Shown here: piece by piece, positions 35,585 through 45,350 of the stretch
Position numbering within the stretch: position 1 is the stretch's first letter
Layout: the number at the start of each line of letters is the position of its first letter
Source of the DNA: Prevotella dentasini JCM 15908
Lineage (GTDB): Bacteria > Bacteroidota > Bacteroidia > Bacteroidales > Bacteroidaceae
Direction: 5' to 3'
Assembly (NCBI RefSeq): GCF_000614065.1
Contig: NZ_BAKG01000021.1
Location: 1-48,481 of the forward strand
DNA length: 48,481 nt
Made by a program: the position numbers and the translations under genes
The notes under the pieces: model-generated
Seen by the model: the letters and a program-made list of their open reading frames with translations, nothing else
The model's database searches: none
What the model was told of the DNA's origin: nothing

Positions 35585-37051
35585 ATGTCAGAAGAAAAAA
35601 ACAATGCCCTTTCGGGGCACATTGAGATGAAGAAAGTGTGGGAGCTTATTGCCATCATTGTGGTAACGGCCGTTGTGTGGAATCTGCCTACAACGGCATT
35701 TGGCATTGAAGGTCTCACCGTCGTTCAGCAACGCATCATTGCAACGTTTGTCTTTGCAACGTTGTCGTGGCTTACGGAGTGTATCCCAGCTTGGGCAACT
35801 TCGCTGTCTATTATGACCATCATGTGTGTGTCGGTGTCCAAAAACGCTTTTGTCTTCTTCAAGGGCGACGGCATCGGCGAACTGCTCGACTCCAAGGAGA
35901 TAATGGCATCGTTTGCCGACCCCATCATCATGCTCTTCCTCGCAGGCTTCATCCTTGCCATTGCCGCCTCCAAGTCGGGGCTTGACACACTTCTGGCACG
36001 CAATCTCATTAAACCATTCGGAAACAAGAGCGAGAACGTCCTGTTAGGTTTTCTGCTTATTACGGGTCTGTTCTCCATGTTCATCTCCAATACAGCCACA
36101 GCAGCCCTGATGCTGACATTCCTCACCCCGGTGTTTGCTGCATTGCCTGCCAACGGAAAGGGCCGCATCGCGCTGACGATGTCTATCCCCATCGCGGCTA
36201 ACCTTGGTGGTATGGGTACGCCTATCGGTACGCCTCCTAACCTCATCGCACTGAAGTATCTCAACGACCCTGCCGGGCTGAACATGAACATCGACTTCCT
36301 CCACTGGATGATATTCATGTTCCCGCTCGTCATTATCCTGCTGATAATCTCTTGGCGCGTCATCCTCTACTTCTTCCCCTTCACGCAGAAGACCATCCAT
36401 CTGAATATTGACGGCGAGATACACCGTGGCTGGAGAATGTGGGTTGTTATTGCCACTTTCATCATTACGATTCTTCTCTGGGTTATCCCGAAGGACCTGA
36501 CGGGCATCGATACCAATACGGTTTCCATGATTCCGATGGGACTCTTTGCCATCACGGGCGTCATTACCGCCAAGGACTTGCAGGAAATAAACTGGAGCGT
36601 CATCTGGATGGTGGCCGGAGGATTTGCCATCGGTCTCGGCATGAACGGTTCAGGACTGGCAGATGCCGCCATCGAGAGTATTCCGTTCGGCAATTGGAGT
36701 CCGATAGCTATTCTCGTTATCTCCGGGCTTATCTGCTATTTCCTTTCCAATTTTATTTCCAATACGGCTACGGCAGCCCTCCTCGTGCCTATCCTCGCAG
36801 TGGTATGTCGCGGTATGGGCGACAAGTTGGGCTCTATCGGAGGCACCAGTACCGTCCTCATCGGTATTGCCATCGCTGCTTCCACCGCCATGTGTCTGCC
36901 TATCTCCACGCCTCCTAATGCCATAGCCTATTCTACGGGGTTGGTGAAGCAGAACGACATGTTGAAGACGGGAGTCGCCTGCGGACTCATTTCGCTTGTC
37001 TTGGGCTATCTGCTCCTCTTCTTCATTGGCGAGTTCCATTTCCTTGGATAA
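35585..37051 (+). CDS. DASS-family sodium-coupled dicarboxylate/anion transporter
   Basis: The 488-residue membrane protein has the two characteristic SNT motifs, at 168-170 (ISNTATAALM) and 392-394 (ISNTATAALL), that bind carboxylate and sodium in the SLC13/DASS family. It also has GTPIGTPPN and ISTPPNAIAY segments. About 11-13 membrane segments are visible. A charged N-terminal stretch (SEEKNNALSGHIEMKK) precedes the first helix. Likely substrates are C4-dicarboxylates such as succinate or fumarate, though sulfate cannot be excluded. It is transcribed alone with its own promoter and terminator. Confidence 0.93.
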   Translation: MSEEKNNALSGHIEMKKVWELIAIIVVTAVVWNLPTTAFGIEGLTVVQQRIIATFVFATLSWLTECIPAWATSLSIMTIMCVSVSKNAFVFFKGDGIGELLDSKEIMASFADPIIMLFLAGFILAIAASKSGLDTLLARNLIKPFGNKSENVLLGFLLITGLFSMFISNTATAALMLTFLTPVFAALPANGKGRIALTMSIPIAANLGGMGTPIGTPPNLIALKYLNDPAGLNMNIDFLHWMIFMFPLVIILLIISWRVILYFFPFTQKTIHLNIDGEIHRGWRMWVVIATFIITILLWVIPKDLTGIDTNTVSMIPMGLFAITGVITAKDLQEINWSVIWMVAGGFAIGLGMNGSGLADAAIESIPFGNWSPIAILVISGLICYFLSNFISNTATAALLVPILAVVCRGMGDKLGSIGGTSTVLIGIAIAASTAMCLPISTPPNAIAYSTGLVKQNDMLKTGVACGLISLVLGYLLLFFIGEFHFLG

Positions 37052-37077
37052 GTCTGCCGGTTCGTCAGTATTCATAT

Positions 37078-37116
37078 CCGCCAATACCTTGCCGAGGTGT
37101 TGGCGGATTGTTTTAT
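37078..37116 (+). terminator. Terminator of the DASS transporter gene
   Basis: TCCGCCAATACC (37078-37089) and GGTGTTGGCGGA (37097-37108) form a 12-bp stem with one G-U pair and a 7-base loop, followed by TTGTTTTA. Confidence 0.85.
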
Positions 37117-37167
37117 GCCCGTAGCCGGTACTGGTTCTTTGCATAGGAAACTCATCGGACCACAGCG

Positions 37168-37262
37168 GTAAAACGAAAGTGCCGTTTTCGCGAGATGAAA
37201 ACGGCACTTTGCCCATGCGAACAAGCCCGTTTCGCAGTGCCGAAATGCCACTTTCGTTTTAC
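37168..37262. repeat. Nested palindrome with AAAGTGCCGTTTTC arms
   Basis: The outer arms GTAAAACGAAAGTG (37168-37181) and CACTTTCGTTTTAC (37249-37262) are perfect complements. An inner hairpin pairs AAAGTGCCGTTTTC (37176-37189) with GAAAACGGCACTTT (37197-37210) around a 7-base loop, so two alternative structures share the left arm. No gene is seen between the DASS terminator and 37722. Confidence 0.75.
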
Positions 37263-37398
37263 GCGTCTAATACTGCTGATTATCAGATGTTTATATCCTC
37301 CTTCGCGCATCTGTTCGCATAGAGTCGGTTCCGGGCGGTGCGGTAGCATGGAGGAAGCATGTCTCCGACGGGGATTTGCCACTGGTGCCAATCAATGT

Positions 37399-37462
37399 GT
37401 AGGGACAGGCCGCGTGTCTGTCCACTCCTCGTGCTTCGGACAGGCACAGAGGCTGTCCCTAC
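37399..37462. repeat. Nested inverted repeat GTAGGGACAG/CTGTCCCTAC
   Basis: Outer arms at 37399-37408 and 37453-37462 are perfect. An inner GTGTCTGTCC/GGACAGGCAC pair (about 37414-37423 and 37438-37447) has one mismatch. This type of GGGACAGG palindrome is common in intergenic DNA of this group. Confidence 0.6.
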
Positions 37463-37547
37463 GGGTTGGTTGCGCTTCGCGTTCCGTTTCCTTTTTCTCT
37501 TCCTATACCCCGGCGACTGCACAGCCATTCCACTGTTTACATGAATA

Positions 37548-37592
37548 GAAAGTGCCGCTTTTGTATGGCGAAAACGGCACTTTAGTTTTGCG
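37548..37592. repeat. AAAGTGCCG hairpin, second copy
   Basis: GAAAGTGCCGCTTTTG near 37548-37563 pairs with CGAAAACGGCACTTT near 37571-37585. It shares the AAAGTGCCG-TTTT-CGGCACTTT scheme with the palindrome at 37168-37262. Confidence 0.6.
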
Positions 37593-37696
37593 ATTATGGT
37601 ATGGCCGGGAACGACACGGCGGCGGCTGTTCTGCCGGTAGGCAGTGCCGACTCTCTTTTTCTTCTGTAAAAACAAGGAAAATTCGTGGAAAACAGC

Positions 37697-37704
37697 TATC
37701 TTTG
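37697..37704 (+). promoter_or_regulatory. -7 box of the TPR-LuxR regulator gene
   Basis: TATCTTTG matches TAnnTTTG, 18 bases before the ATG at 37723. No convincing -33 box was found. Confidence 0.5.
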
Positions 37705-37722
37705 TGGTGCAAATAATTTATT

Positions 37723-39382
37723 ATGAAACGAATCATCTATACGCTGGCGTTGCTTCTACTCGTCGCCTGTGGTACGCACGAAGACCAGAAGATACTCAAT
37801 GCGACAGACTCTCTGATGGCTGAACGTCCCGACAGCGCACTGAAACTGCTGGACGGAATGAAGGCGGTCGGGCAGATGGGCGAGGAAGGTGTGATGCACT
37901 ATGCGTGGAACCGCGCCATGGCCCACTACCGCCTCGGGCAGTCGTTGGCAGAAGACACGCTGACGCTTGATGCCGTAAGATATTACGAACGCAGGCAAAA
38001 GGTGAAGGGTGCGGAAGGCAGCCTGCTGGCTGCATGGTACCTGCACTGGACCAATCGCGACGATGAAGCACTGCGAGAACTCGACAGGGCAATGCGCAAT
38101 GGCTGAAAGGCAGTACCGCCAGTGAATGGGCGGAGCTGGCAGGAATGAAATACCAGATACTCTATCAGCGCAACGACTATGCCGCTGCCGAGCGATTCCT
38201 GCGCGATTATCTTGCCCACAAACCGATACCTGACGAGGCTGTCCGTGGCAAACTGCTCTATGCGCTTGCCACAGTCCTTGCCCTGCAAGATTCTCCCGAC
38301 GCCGACCGCACCTTTGAGGAGAGCATCCGCCTTGCTGCCGATAAGGCGACGGCAGCCGAGTGCATGCGCAATTATTCTGCGGCTTTGTCGGAGAAGGGAG
38401 AGTATGCCAAGTCCAACCGTCTCCTTTACGCCTATGCCCGGTTGTCGCCCGAGACGGCAGGATATTCCGCCATACAGCTTGCCATGGCTTCCAACTACCT
38501 CAATCAGCACCGAATGGACTCCGTGCGCATTTGTCTGGCGAAGGCTGTGAGAAGCGAGCACGGACTGGAGGCGCACGGGCAGGGTAATATCAGCCGCCGC
38601 GCTAACCTCGAACAGCTGCGTGCCGTACTCAACTTCAGTGAGGGACGCCCCGTGTCGTCGCTTGCTTTCAGCCGTTATTGCGATTCCGTAACGACGGCCA
38701 TGATAGAAAAGGAGAACACTTCAGCCCGTCGGCTCGAAACGCGCAACCGGCTACAGGCTGCCAATTACGAGCTGCACCAGTCCAGACTTCGCCTTGCTAT
38801 CGGCATCCTTCTTCTTGTCTTTGTAATTGTCGGTGGCGGAAGTCTTGCCTTTTCGCTCTACCGTCGCAAGTATCGCCGGCTGGCAGAAGCCGAAGACCGT
38901 ATCATCACGCTGACCCGTATGCTGCACGATGCCGGACAGCTGCGGGCCGGGGAGACGCATGCGGAGGACGGCAACACGCCCGACCATGATTTCTTCAAGA
39001 AGATACTCCTGCAGCAATTGGGCATTATCAAGCTCGTAGCAGCCACTCCCACCAGTCAGAATCAGCCTTGCTGAAGCGCATTGCGGCCATTGGCGGCGGT
39101 GAGATTCCTACGCACGACCTTCTTGTGTGGTCAGACCTTTATCCTATTGTCGACCGTCTGTATCATGATTTCTACTCCCGGCTGACGGCCCGCTTCGGCA
39201 ACCGGCTCACCGAGAAGGAAATCCAGATTTGCTGTCTCCTGCGGGCAGGTTTCTCCACCAAGGAGATTGGTGTCGTTACCCAGCAGAGCAATGCCACCAT
39301 CTATGTGCGCAAGACGAGTATCAGGAAGAAGACGGGTATGGCGGAGGGCGGGGATATTGTTGCCTTCGTTGAGGGGCTTTAG
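37723..39382 (+). pseudogene. Membrane-spanning TPR sensor with LuxR-type DNA-binding domain, two frameshifts
   Basis: The rebuilt protein of about 553 residues begins with a lipoprotein-like signal (KRIIYTLALLLLVACG). A long TPR region follows (for example NDYAAAERFLRDYLAHKP and GEYAKSNRLLYAYARL), then a membrane segment (LRLAIGILLLVFVIVGGGSLAFSLYR split about here), a coiled segment, and a C-terminal LuxR-type helix-turn-helix (LTEKEIQICCLLRAGFSTKEIGV). TPRs would be periplasmic and the HTH cytoplasmic. Frame one ends at TGA 38104-38106 (missing base near 38094-38096), frame two at TGA 39072-39074 (missing base near 39066). Single-base losses explain both. It probably controls the barrel gene downstream, an inference from position. 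Confidence 0.82.
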
Positions 39383-39414
39383 TGCCCGTTAAGGATATTT
39401 GTTGTTTCATTAAG

Positions 39415-39450
39415 ACTATCAGATTTCATAACCATTGATAATCTGATAGT
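39415..39450. terminator. Perfect 11-bp inverted repeat after the TPR-LuxR gene
   Basis: ACTATCAGATT (39415-39425) and AATCTGATAGT (39440-39450). No long T-run follows, so termination is possible but not certain. It could also be an operator upstream of the barrel gene. Confidence 0.45.
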
Positions 39451-39620
39451 TATACTCTTTACGTTAAGACTTTTTATTTGCAGGTTTAGTCGTTGTAAGG
39501 CTGTATTTATGTCTAACTTTGCATGGTCAGAAGCAAGGTCAGATACTCTTTTCTGTGTCCTTGTCTGAACCTGTTCCGGCATCCCGGACGTAAGAAGTAT
39601 AAAGCAAAAACAAGAAGTTT

Positions 39621-41686
39621 ATGAACAAGTATCTATCCTTTCTCCTTGCTGCCGTATCGCTGTCGGCACAGGCACAGACTCCTGCCGATACCACGGTAGC
39701 CCTGCAGGAAGTAACCGTCAGTACGCGCAGCGTAATCTACAAGGCAGACCGTACTCTCTTTCTGCCTACCGCGATGCACGGCAGAACTGCTACAATCCCT
39801 ACGACCTGATGTTCCGTATGGCAATGCCGCGTGTGTTTGTAGACCCGGTTTCCAAGTCGGTGTCTGCCAGTGGGGGAGGGGTGCAGCTCCGCATCAATGG
39901 TGTCAAGGCCACGCAGGCCGATGTGGCTGCTCTGCTGCCCAAGGACATTGTGCGCATAGAGCTGATAGAGTATCCCGGTAAGCGGTATGGCGACGAAGAA
40001 CTGGGAGCGGTCATTGACCTTATCGTGCGCCATCGTGAGGCCGGAGGCTTCGTTAACTTTCAGACAACTAACTCGCCCATTGTCTTATTTGGAGAAAATT
40101 CGCTGACCGCCCGGTACAATCAGGGGAGCTCGCAATGGGGCGTTAATTATTCCAACAACTATCGTTCGCCCAGTCATGTCCATACCGACGTGAACGAAAA
40201 GTTTAATTTCCCAGAACGTTCCTTTACACGCAACCATATTGGAATGGACGACCGAACAACTTGGCACGACCATTCCGTCGACCTGACCTATAACTATACA
40301 TTGCCCGAGAAGTATGTATTTAATGTAGCCCTGCGCAATTACTACAAGATAGCTCCGCATACAGATGCGACGAGCCTGATAGATAATCGGCTCATTGCCC
40401 ATACTGCTCTTAGTTCAAATACATATACTCCTTCTCTCGACCTTTACTTTCAGCGCATCCTTCCTCGTCAGCAGACTCTTACGCTGAACCTTACAGGTAC
40501 GCTTCTCAACACGGCGAGAAACCGTCGCTACACAGAGACGCTGACCTCCGCATCGCATCCTTTTGCTGACATTACAGCCGATGTGGAGGGCTGCAAACGA
40601 AGCCTTATTCTGGAAAGTATCTACGACCGCCGTTTTAAGGCAACCGCCTTTAGTGCCGGATTGCGCCATTATCAAATGTACGACCGCAATGAATACGAGG
40701 GCAGCAGTCCCGTTGTGTCAGTGATGAAGCAAAGCCGCTCTTCTGCCTTTGCTGAAGTTCAGGGACAGTGGCATTACCTTAGCTATGGCATCAGTGCCGG
40801 GCTGACACGTTCATGGTTCAAAGAAAACGGGTTGTCGCACACCTACTATACTTTTACGCCTACCGTCCGTCTCTCTATTGCGCCTCATAAGAACGGCAAT
40901 CTGTCCTATCGCTTCTCTGCCGACCCGCAGATTCCTGCGCTCTCTGCTCTTACTGACGTAGAGCAGGCCGTCGATACGATATTCGTAAGTCGCGGTAATC
41001 CCGGATTGAAGACGTATAATGTCTACGCGAATACACTTAGCTATTCGTACAATGTAGGCAGGATGATGCTCATGCTGTCGGCTAATTATGCCTTCCATAA
41101 CCATTGTATCATGGAAGACCTCTTTGCTGAGGGCAACCATATAGTCATTCGGAAAGATAATCAGCGCAACTATCAGGTACTCAATATTGCCCCTACGCTC
41201 GTCTTTCGGGGTGTCAGTCTGTTTGGAATCGGCAATTTCCTTACTGCAAGTATTGAATGTGGATTTACAAGATATTGGAGCAAGGGTAACAGCTATACGC
41301 ATAGGTACAACAATTTCTATTATAATGCCATGTTGATGCTCAACTATAAGGAATTCAGCCTGATGGGACAATATCGCCAGAGTGGCGACCGGCTGATGGG
41401 GGAGACCGTTTCCAAGGGCGAGAATATGTCTGTTGCCATGCTTGTTTGGCATCATAAGCGTCTCGAACTCGGTGCAGGCATCCTCTTCCCTTTTGTCAAC
41501 AATTACCGTACAGGCTCGGAACGCCTCTCCCGTGTTGCCTCCTCCACTTCATGGACCTATGTTCGGGAAACGGGCAACCTGTTCCTTCTCCGTCTGAATT
41601 ATAACTTTCAGTTCGGCAAGTTTTTCCATACGAAGGAAAAGCGGATGCACAACAGCGACCGGGAGGACGGACTATTGGGTATGTAA
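39621..41686 (+). pseudogene. TonB-receptor-like outer-membrane beta-barrel protein, frameshifted
   Basis: The joined 688-residue protein has a signal peptide (NKYLSFLLAAVSLSAQAQ). A plug-like domain with VALQEVTVSTRSVIYKADRT and VFVDPVSKSVSASGGGVQLR follows, then NGVKATQADVAALLPKDIVR and RIELIEYPGKRYGDEELGAV. A long C-terminal barrel is of OMP_b-brl_3 type. The first frame ends at TGA 39807-39809. Restoring one base near 39771-39773 gives LPTADARQNCYNPYDLMFRMA. No N-terminal carboxypeptidase-like regulatory domain is seen. It follows the TPR-LuxR gene and may be its target. The ligand is unknown. Confidence 0.83.
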
Positions 41687-41695
41687 CCATGCTTT

Positions 41696-41781
41696 TTCCC
41701 TACTTATTCGGTATTTTATCTTTGCCGGTATATCCCGAAAAAGGACATGGCTTGGGCAGATAAATATAATAAGTAGGGGAA
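41696..41781. repeat. Inverted repeat flanking a promoter-like box upstream of the thioesterase gene
   Basis: TTCCCTACTTATT (41696-41708) and AATAAGTAGGGGAA (41768-41781, one extra G) bracket 59 bases that include TATCTTTG (41717-41724), a -7 consensus. Confidence 0.5.
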
Positions 41782-41863
41782 TTTTTAGTTATAATATAAG
41801 GGCAGGTATCCTGTGGCAGTGTTGGCAGGACTTCCCTTTTATAAATGAATAAAGCGTAGATTT

Positions 41864-42664
41864 ATGGATAAATTACCAAAGATAGGACGATACCCCTTTA
41901 CGGCAGAACCATTTCATTGCGACTTCTCCGGCAAATTGTTCATGGGGCATTTGGGAAACCATTTGCTCAATGCCGCTGACTTCCATAGCAACGACCGTGG
42001 TTATGGGATGAATTATCTCAATACTGTCAGGAAGACTTGGGTATTAAGCCGTCTTGCCATCGAAATGGAGGAGATGCCAAAGGCTTACGATAAGTTTTTT
42101 GTGGAGACGTGGGTAGAAGGTGCCATGCGCTATTTCACAAGTCGAAACTACAAGGTCGTAGGGGAGGATGAGCATGTTTATGGTCATGGACGCAGCATTT
42201 GGGCTATGATAGATACCGAGACTCGTCAGCCTACAGACATTCTTGCTGTCCGCGATGGTCTTATCACGGAGTATATAGAAAAAGACTATCTGTGTCCGAT
42301 TGAGAAATCATCGCGTGTCAGGATGGACGACAAGGTGGTTTTGGTTCGCTCCATAGATACCTTTTATAATGATGTGGATATGAACGGGCATATTAATTCT
42401 GTGAAATATATTGAGCATCTGCTTGACCTTTGGGACTTGGAGTGGTATCGGCGGCATGCTCTTCGCCGTTTGGATATTGCATACGTGGCAGAGTCGCATC
42501 AGGGTAATCAGCTGAACTTTTACCGTACTCCTCAGTGTGAAGCCGTTGGCGAAGAAACTGAAACTTTGGAATATTGTGTAAAAATAACAAAGACCGTGAG
42601 TCCAGAGCTTGAGGAGATAGAGGTCTGTCGTTGTAAGGTTGTGTTTGGGGAATCCGTTCGATAA
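41864..42664 (+). CDS. Acyl-ACP thioesterase
   Basis: The 266-residue protein fits the double hot-dog acyl-ACP thioesterase family (PF01643). It opens YPFTAEPFHCDFSGKLFMGHLGNHLLNAADFHS, has WVLSRLAIEMEEMPKAYDKF, and contains the second-domain motif YNDVDMNGHINSVKYIEHLLD, in which Asn and His are the expected catalytic residues. It hydrolyses acyl-ACP to release free fatty acids in the cytosol. Relatives are common in Bacteroidales. A -7 box lies at 41717-41724. It is not adjacent to other lipid genes. Confidence 0.9.
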   Translation: MDKLPKIGRYPFTAEPFHCDFSGKLFMGHLGNHLLNAADFHSNDRGYGMNYLNTVRKTWVLSRLAIEMEEMPKAYDKFFVETWVEGAMRYFTSRNYKVVGEDEHVYGHGRSIWAMIDTETRQPTDILAVRDGLITEYIEKDYLCPIEKSSRVRMDDKVVLVRSIDTFYNDVDMNGHINSVKYIEHLLDLWDLEWYRRHALRRLDIAYVAESHQGNQLNFYRTPQCEAVGEETETLEYCVKITKTVSPELEEIEVCRCKVVFGESVR

Positions 42665-42826
42665 TTTCTTTATTCTCTCAATGGTGTTATTGTTCAAACA
42701 AGGTTTAATCTTTCTGTTATAACGTTTCAGCTTTATTTTTGTTAATTAAATATATGCCTGTAAGTTAATATTTATAAACTAAGATATTTTTGTTAACTTT
42801 TAGATGTTAATCAATTAAGAAATTCA

Positions 42827-42834
42827 TATCTTTG
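42827..42834 (+). promoter_or_regulatory. -7 box of the rprXY promoter
   Basis: TATCTTTG matches TAnnTTTG, 60 bases upstream of the rprX start codon. A TTTT/TGTT string about 20 bases further upstream is a weak -33 candidate. Confidence 0.5.
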
Positions 42835-42894
42835 CCGTCAATGAGTATCACGGCGACTCTGTTTTCAGTTTCGGGTGATTATAATTAGCGGACA

Positions 42895-44436
42895 ATGAAG
42901 AAAAAGACGATTTGGACAATAGCGGTTATCATGGGATTTTCATTCCTTGGATTGCTCCTTTTGCAGCTCAATTACATTGAGGAAATGGCTGAGATGAAAA
43001 AAGAGCAATTTGATGAATCCGTCAATCGTGCACTCTATCAGGCTTCGCGCAATATGGAGCTGAATGAAACCTTGCGTTATCTGGAAGACGATGTCAACAA
43101 AAACGAGCTGAAGTCAAAGAAGTCCGAAAAGCAGAATAAGGATACGGCGGCTACCCATCAGGTTCCGGCTACTGACAATCAGGGCGAAGCATATACATCC
43201 TTTGAGGCCAAGATGGTACAGAGCAATCCTTCGCTGACCACCAAGGCCCTGATTCTGCGCAACGACAGCGGCTCTATCTCTGCCACCAAGAAACGCATGC
43301 AGGAGGTAGTTCGTAACCGTTATGTCTATCAGAAGGCTCTTTTGGAAGAAGTGGTCTATAATATTCTTTATTCAGCTTCAGACAGACCACTTTCGCAGCG
43401 TATCAACTTCAAGTTGCTCGATCAGGACTTGAAGGCCGAGATGATGAACAACGGCATCAACATTCCCTATCATTTTACGGTGCTTACACAGGACGGACGC
43501 GAGGTTTACCGTTGTCCCGACTATGTGGAGGATGGAGAGGAAAGTTCTTATTCGCAGGTGCTCTTCCGTAACGACCCACCTAATAGAATGGGCGTTGTAA
43601 AAGTACATTTCCCGGATATGAACAGTTATATCTTTTCGAGTGTACGCTTTATGATACCTTCCATGATTTTCACCATAGTACTTCTCGTTACCTTTATCTT
43701 TACGATAGTCATTATCTTCCGTCAGAAACGGTATAGCGAAATAAAGAACGACTTCATTAATAATATGACGCACGAGTTGAAGACGCCTATTGCGAGTATA
43801 TCGCTCGCTGCCCAGATGATGAACGATAAGAGCCTGACGAAGTCGCCGAAGATGATAGAGCATCTGGGCGGTATCGTCAATGACGAGTCGAAACGACTGC
43901 GCTTCCTTGTTGAGAAAGTACTGCAAATGAGTATGTACGACCGCAAGAAAGCTGTGCTGAAGAAGAAGCATACGGACCTTAACGAGATGGTGGAGACCAT
44001 TGCTCACTCTTTCACGCTTCGTGTAGAGCATACGGGGGGTAAAGTGTATGTGGACATCGAAGCAATAGACTCTACTATCTATGTAGACGAAATGCACTTT
44101 CAGAATGTTATCTTCAACCTCTTGGATAATGCCGTCAAGTACGCCAAGCCGGACGAGCCTCTCAATGTCTACTTGAAAACGTGGAACAACAATGAACACC
44201 TCTATCTCTCCATCCGCGATACGGGACAGGGTATCAAGAAGGAAAATTTGAAGAAAATATTCGACAAGTTCTATCGTGTTCATACCGGCAACCGCCACGA
44301 TGTAAAAGGCTTTGGACTTGGATTGGCATACGTCAAGAAGATGATTGACCTCCATGAGGGTGAAATCAAGGTGTCGAGTGTTTACGGGAAGGGAACGAAG
44401 TTTACCATCGTGCTGCCTGTCATTATGGATAGTTGA
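42895..44436 (+). CDS. rprX: Sensor histidine kinase RprX
   Basis: The 513-residue kinase has a membrane segment at about 6-27, a periplasmic sensor region (about 28-250) and a second membrane segment at about 252-275. The phospho-accepting His is residue 293 in NNMTHELKTPIAS. ATP-binding boxes follow: N (QNVIFNLLDNAVKYAK), G1 (IRDTGQGIKKEN), F (FDKFYRVHTG) and G2 (GFGLGLAYVKKM). The layout and the response-regulator gene 94 bases downstream match RprX/RprY of Bacteroides fragilis. The signal is unknown. Confidence 0.92.
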   Translation: MKKKTIWTIAVIMGFSFLGLLLLQLNYIEEMAEMKKEQFDESVNRALYQASRNMELNETLRYLEDDVNKNELKSKKSEKQNKDTAATHQVPATDNQGEAYTSFEAKMVQSNPSLTTKALILRNDSGSISATKKRMQEVVRNRYVYQKALLEEVVYNILYSASDRPLSQRINFKLLDQDLKAEMMNNGINIPYHFTVLTQDGREVYRCPDYVEDGEESSYSQVLFRNDPPNRMGVVKVHFPDMNSYIFSSVRFMIPSMIFTIVLLVTFIFTIVIIFRQKRYSEIKNDFINNMTHELKTPIASISLAAQMMNDKSLTKSPKMIEHLGGIVNDESKRLRFLVEKVLQMSMYDRKKAVLKKKHTDLNEMVETIAHSFTLRVEHTGGKVYVDIEAIDSTIYVDEMHFQNVIFNLLDNAVKYAKPDEPLNVYLKTWNNNEHLYLSIRDTGQGIKKENLKKIFDKFYRVHTGNRHDVKGFGLGLAYVKKMIDLHEGEIKVSSVYGKGTKFTIVLPVIMDS

Positions 44437-44530
44437 CAGCAGACCGTTGACTTCGGTTGCAGGTTTCATTGCCGCTTCCCAATCTCCATTATCATAAAAA
44501 GAAAATTATAAACCTCAAATAGAAAACAAT

Positions 44531-45238
44531 ATGGAAGAAAAATTCAAAATTCTCTTGTGTGAAGACGACGAGAATCTCGGAACACTGCTTAGCGAGTATT
44601 TACAGGCGAAAGGCTATCAGGCCGACCTCTGCCCAGATGGCGAAGCTGGTTACAGGGCTTTCTTCAAGAATAAATACGATATTTGCGTGCTTGATGTGAT
44701 GATGCCAAAGAAAGATGGTTTCACCTTGGCGCAGGAAATCCGTCAGAGCAATGCCGAGATTCCTATTATTTTCCTGACGGCAAAGCAGCTGAAAGAGGAC
44801 ATCCTTGCAGGATTCAAGATTGGAGCTGATGATTATATTACCAAGCCTTTCTCAATGGAAGAATTGGTTTACCGCATTGAGGCAATACTGCGTCGTGTAC
44901 GTGGCAAGAAGAATAAGGAATCTACGCTTTATCAGATAGGACGCTTTACATTCGATACACAGAAGCAGCTCCTTACTCTTGACAACGACCCGGAGCAGGC
45001 AACCAAGCTGACCACCAAGGAGAACGAACTGCTTGCTCTTCTATGTGCGCACTCCAATGAAATCTTGCAGCGCGATTATGCCTTGAAGACCATTTGGATT
45101 GACGACAATTACTTCAATGCGCGTTCTATGGACGTGTATATTACCAAGCTCCGCAAACATCTCAAGCCGGATAATCAGATTGAGATTATTAATATCCACG
45201 GTAAGGGCTACAAGCTCATTGTTCCGGAAGAGGAATAA
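44531..45238 (+). CDS. rprY: Response regulator RprY (OmpR/PhoB family)
   Basis: The 235-residue protein has a receiver domain with acidic pocket EDDEN (11-15), phospho-acceptor Asp55 (CVLDVMMPK), the conserved Thr in FLTAK and Lys in ITKPFSMEELVYRI. A C-terminal winged-helix domain follows (LTTKENELLALLCAHSNEI through SMDVYITKLRKHL). It should be phosphorylated by the RprX kinase encoded just upstream and bind DNA as a dimer. It is followed by a 13-bp hairpin at 45251-45283. Confidence 0.93.
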   Translation: MEEKFKILLCEDDENLGTLLSEYLQAKGYQADLCPDGEAGYRAFFKNKYDICVLDVMMPKKDGFTLAQEIRQSNAEIPIIFLTAKQLKEDILAGFKIGADDYITKPFSMEELVYRIEAILRRVRGKKNKESTLYQIGRFTFDTQKQLLTLDNDPEQATKLTTKENELLALLCAHSNEILQRDYALKTIWIDDNYFNARSMDVYITKLRKHLKPDNQIEIINIHGKGYKLIVPEEE

Positions 45239-45250
45239 GCCGATATGTTC

Positions 45251-45283
45251 TTCCCCATTCTCCCCCTAAAGGAGAATGGGGAA
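45251..45283 (+). terminator. Hairpin after rprY
   Basis: TTCCCCATTCTCC (45251-45263) and GGAGAATGGGGAA (45271-45283) make a perfect 13-bp stem with a 7-base loop. No T-run follows, so it may stabilise RNA ends rather than terminate by itself. Confidence 0.55.
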
Positions 45284-45350
45284 CTTGTATAGGGATAGGG
45301 CATGAGACTATGAAATATCACTGCATGACTCCCGGTTTTGTTTTTCTTTT

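Noticed and set aside
39379..39582. Minus-strand 67-codon frame after the TPR-LuxR gene
   Set aside because: It spans an inverted repeat and the upstream region of the barrel gene; no motif seen.
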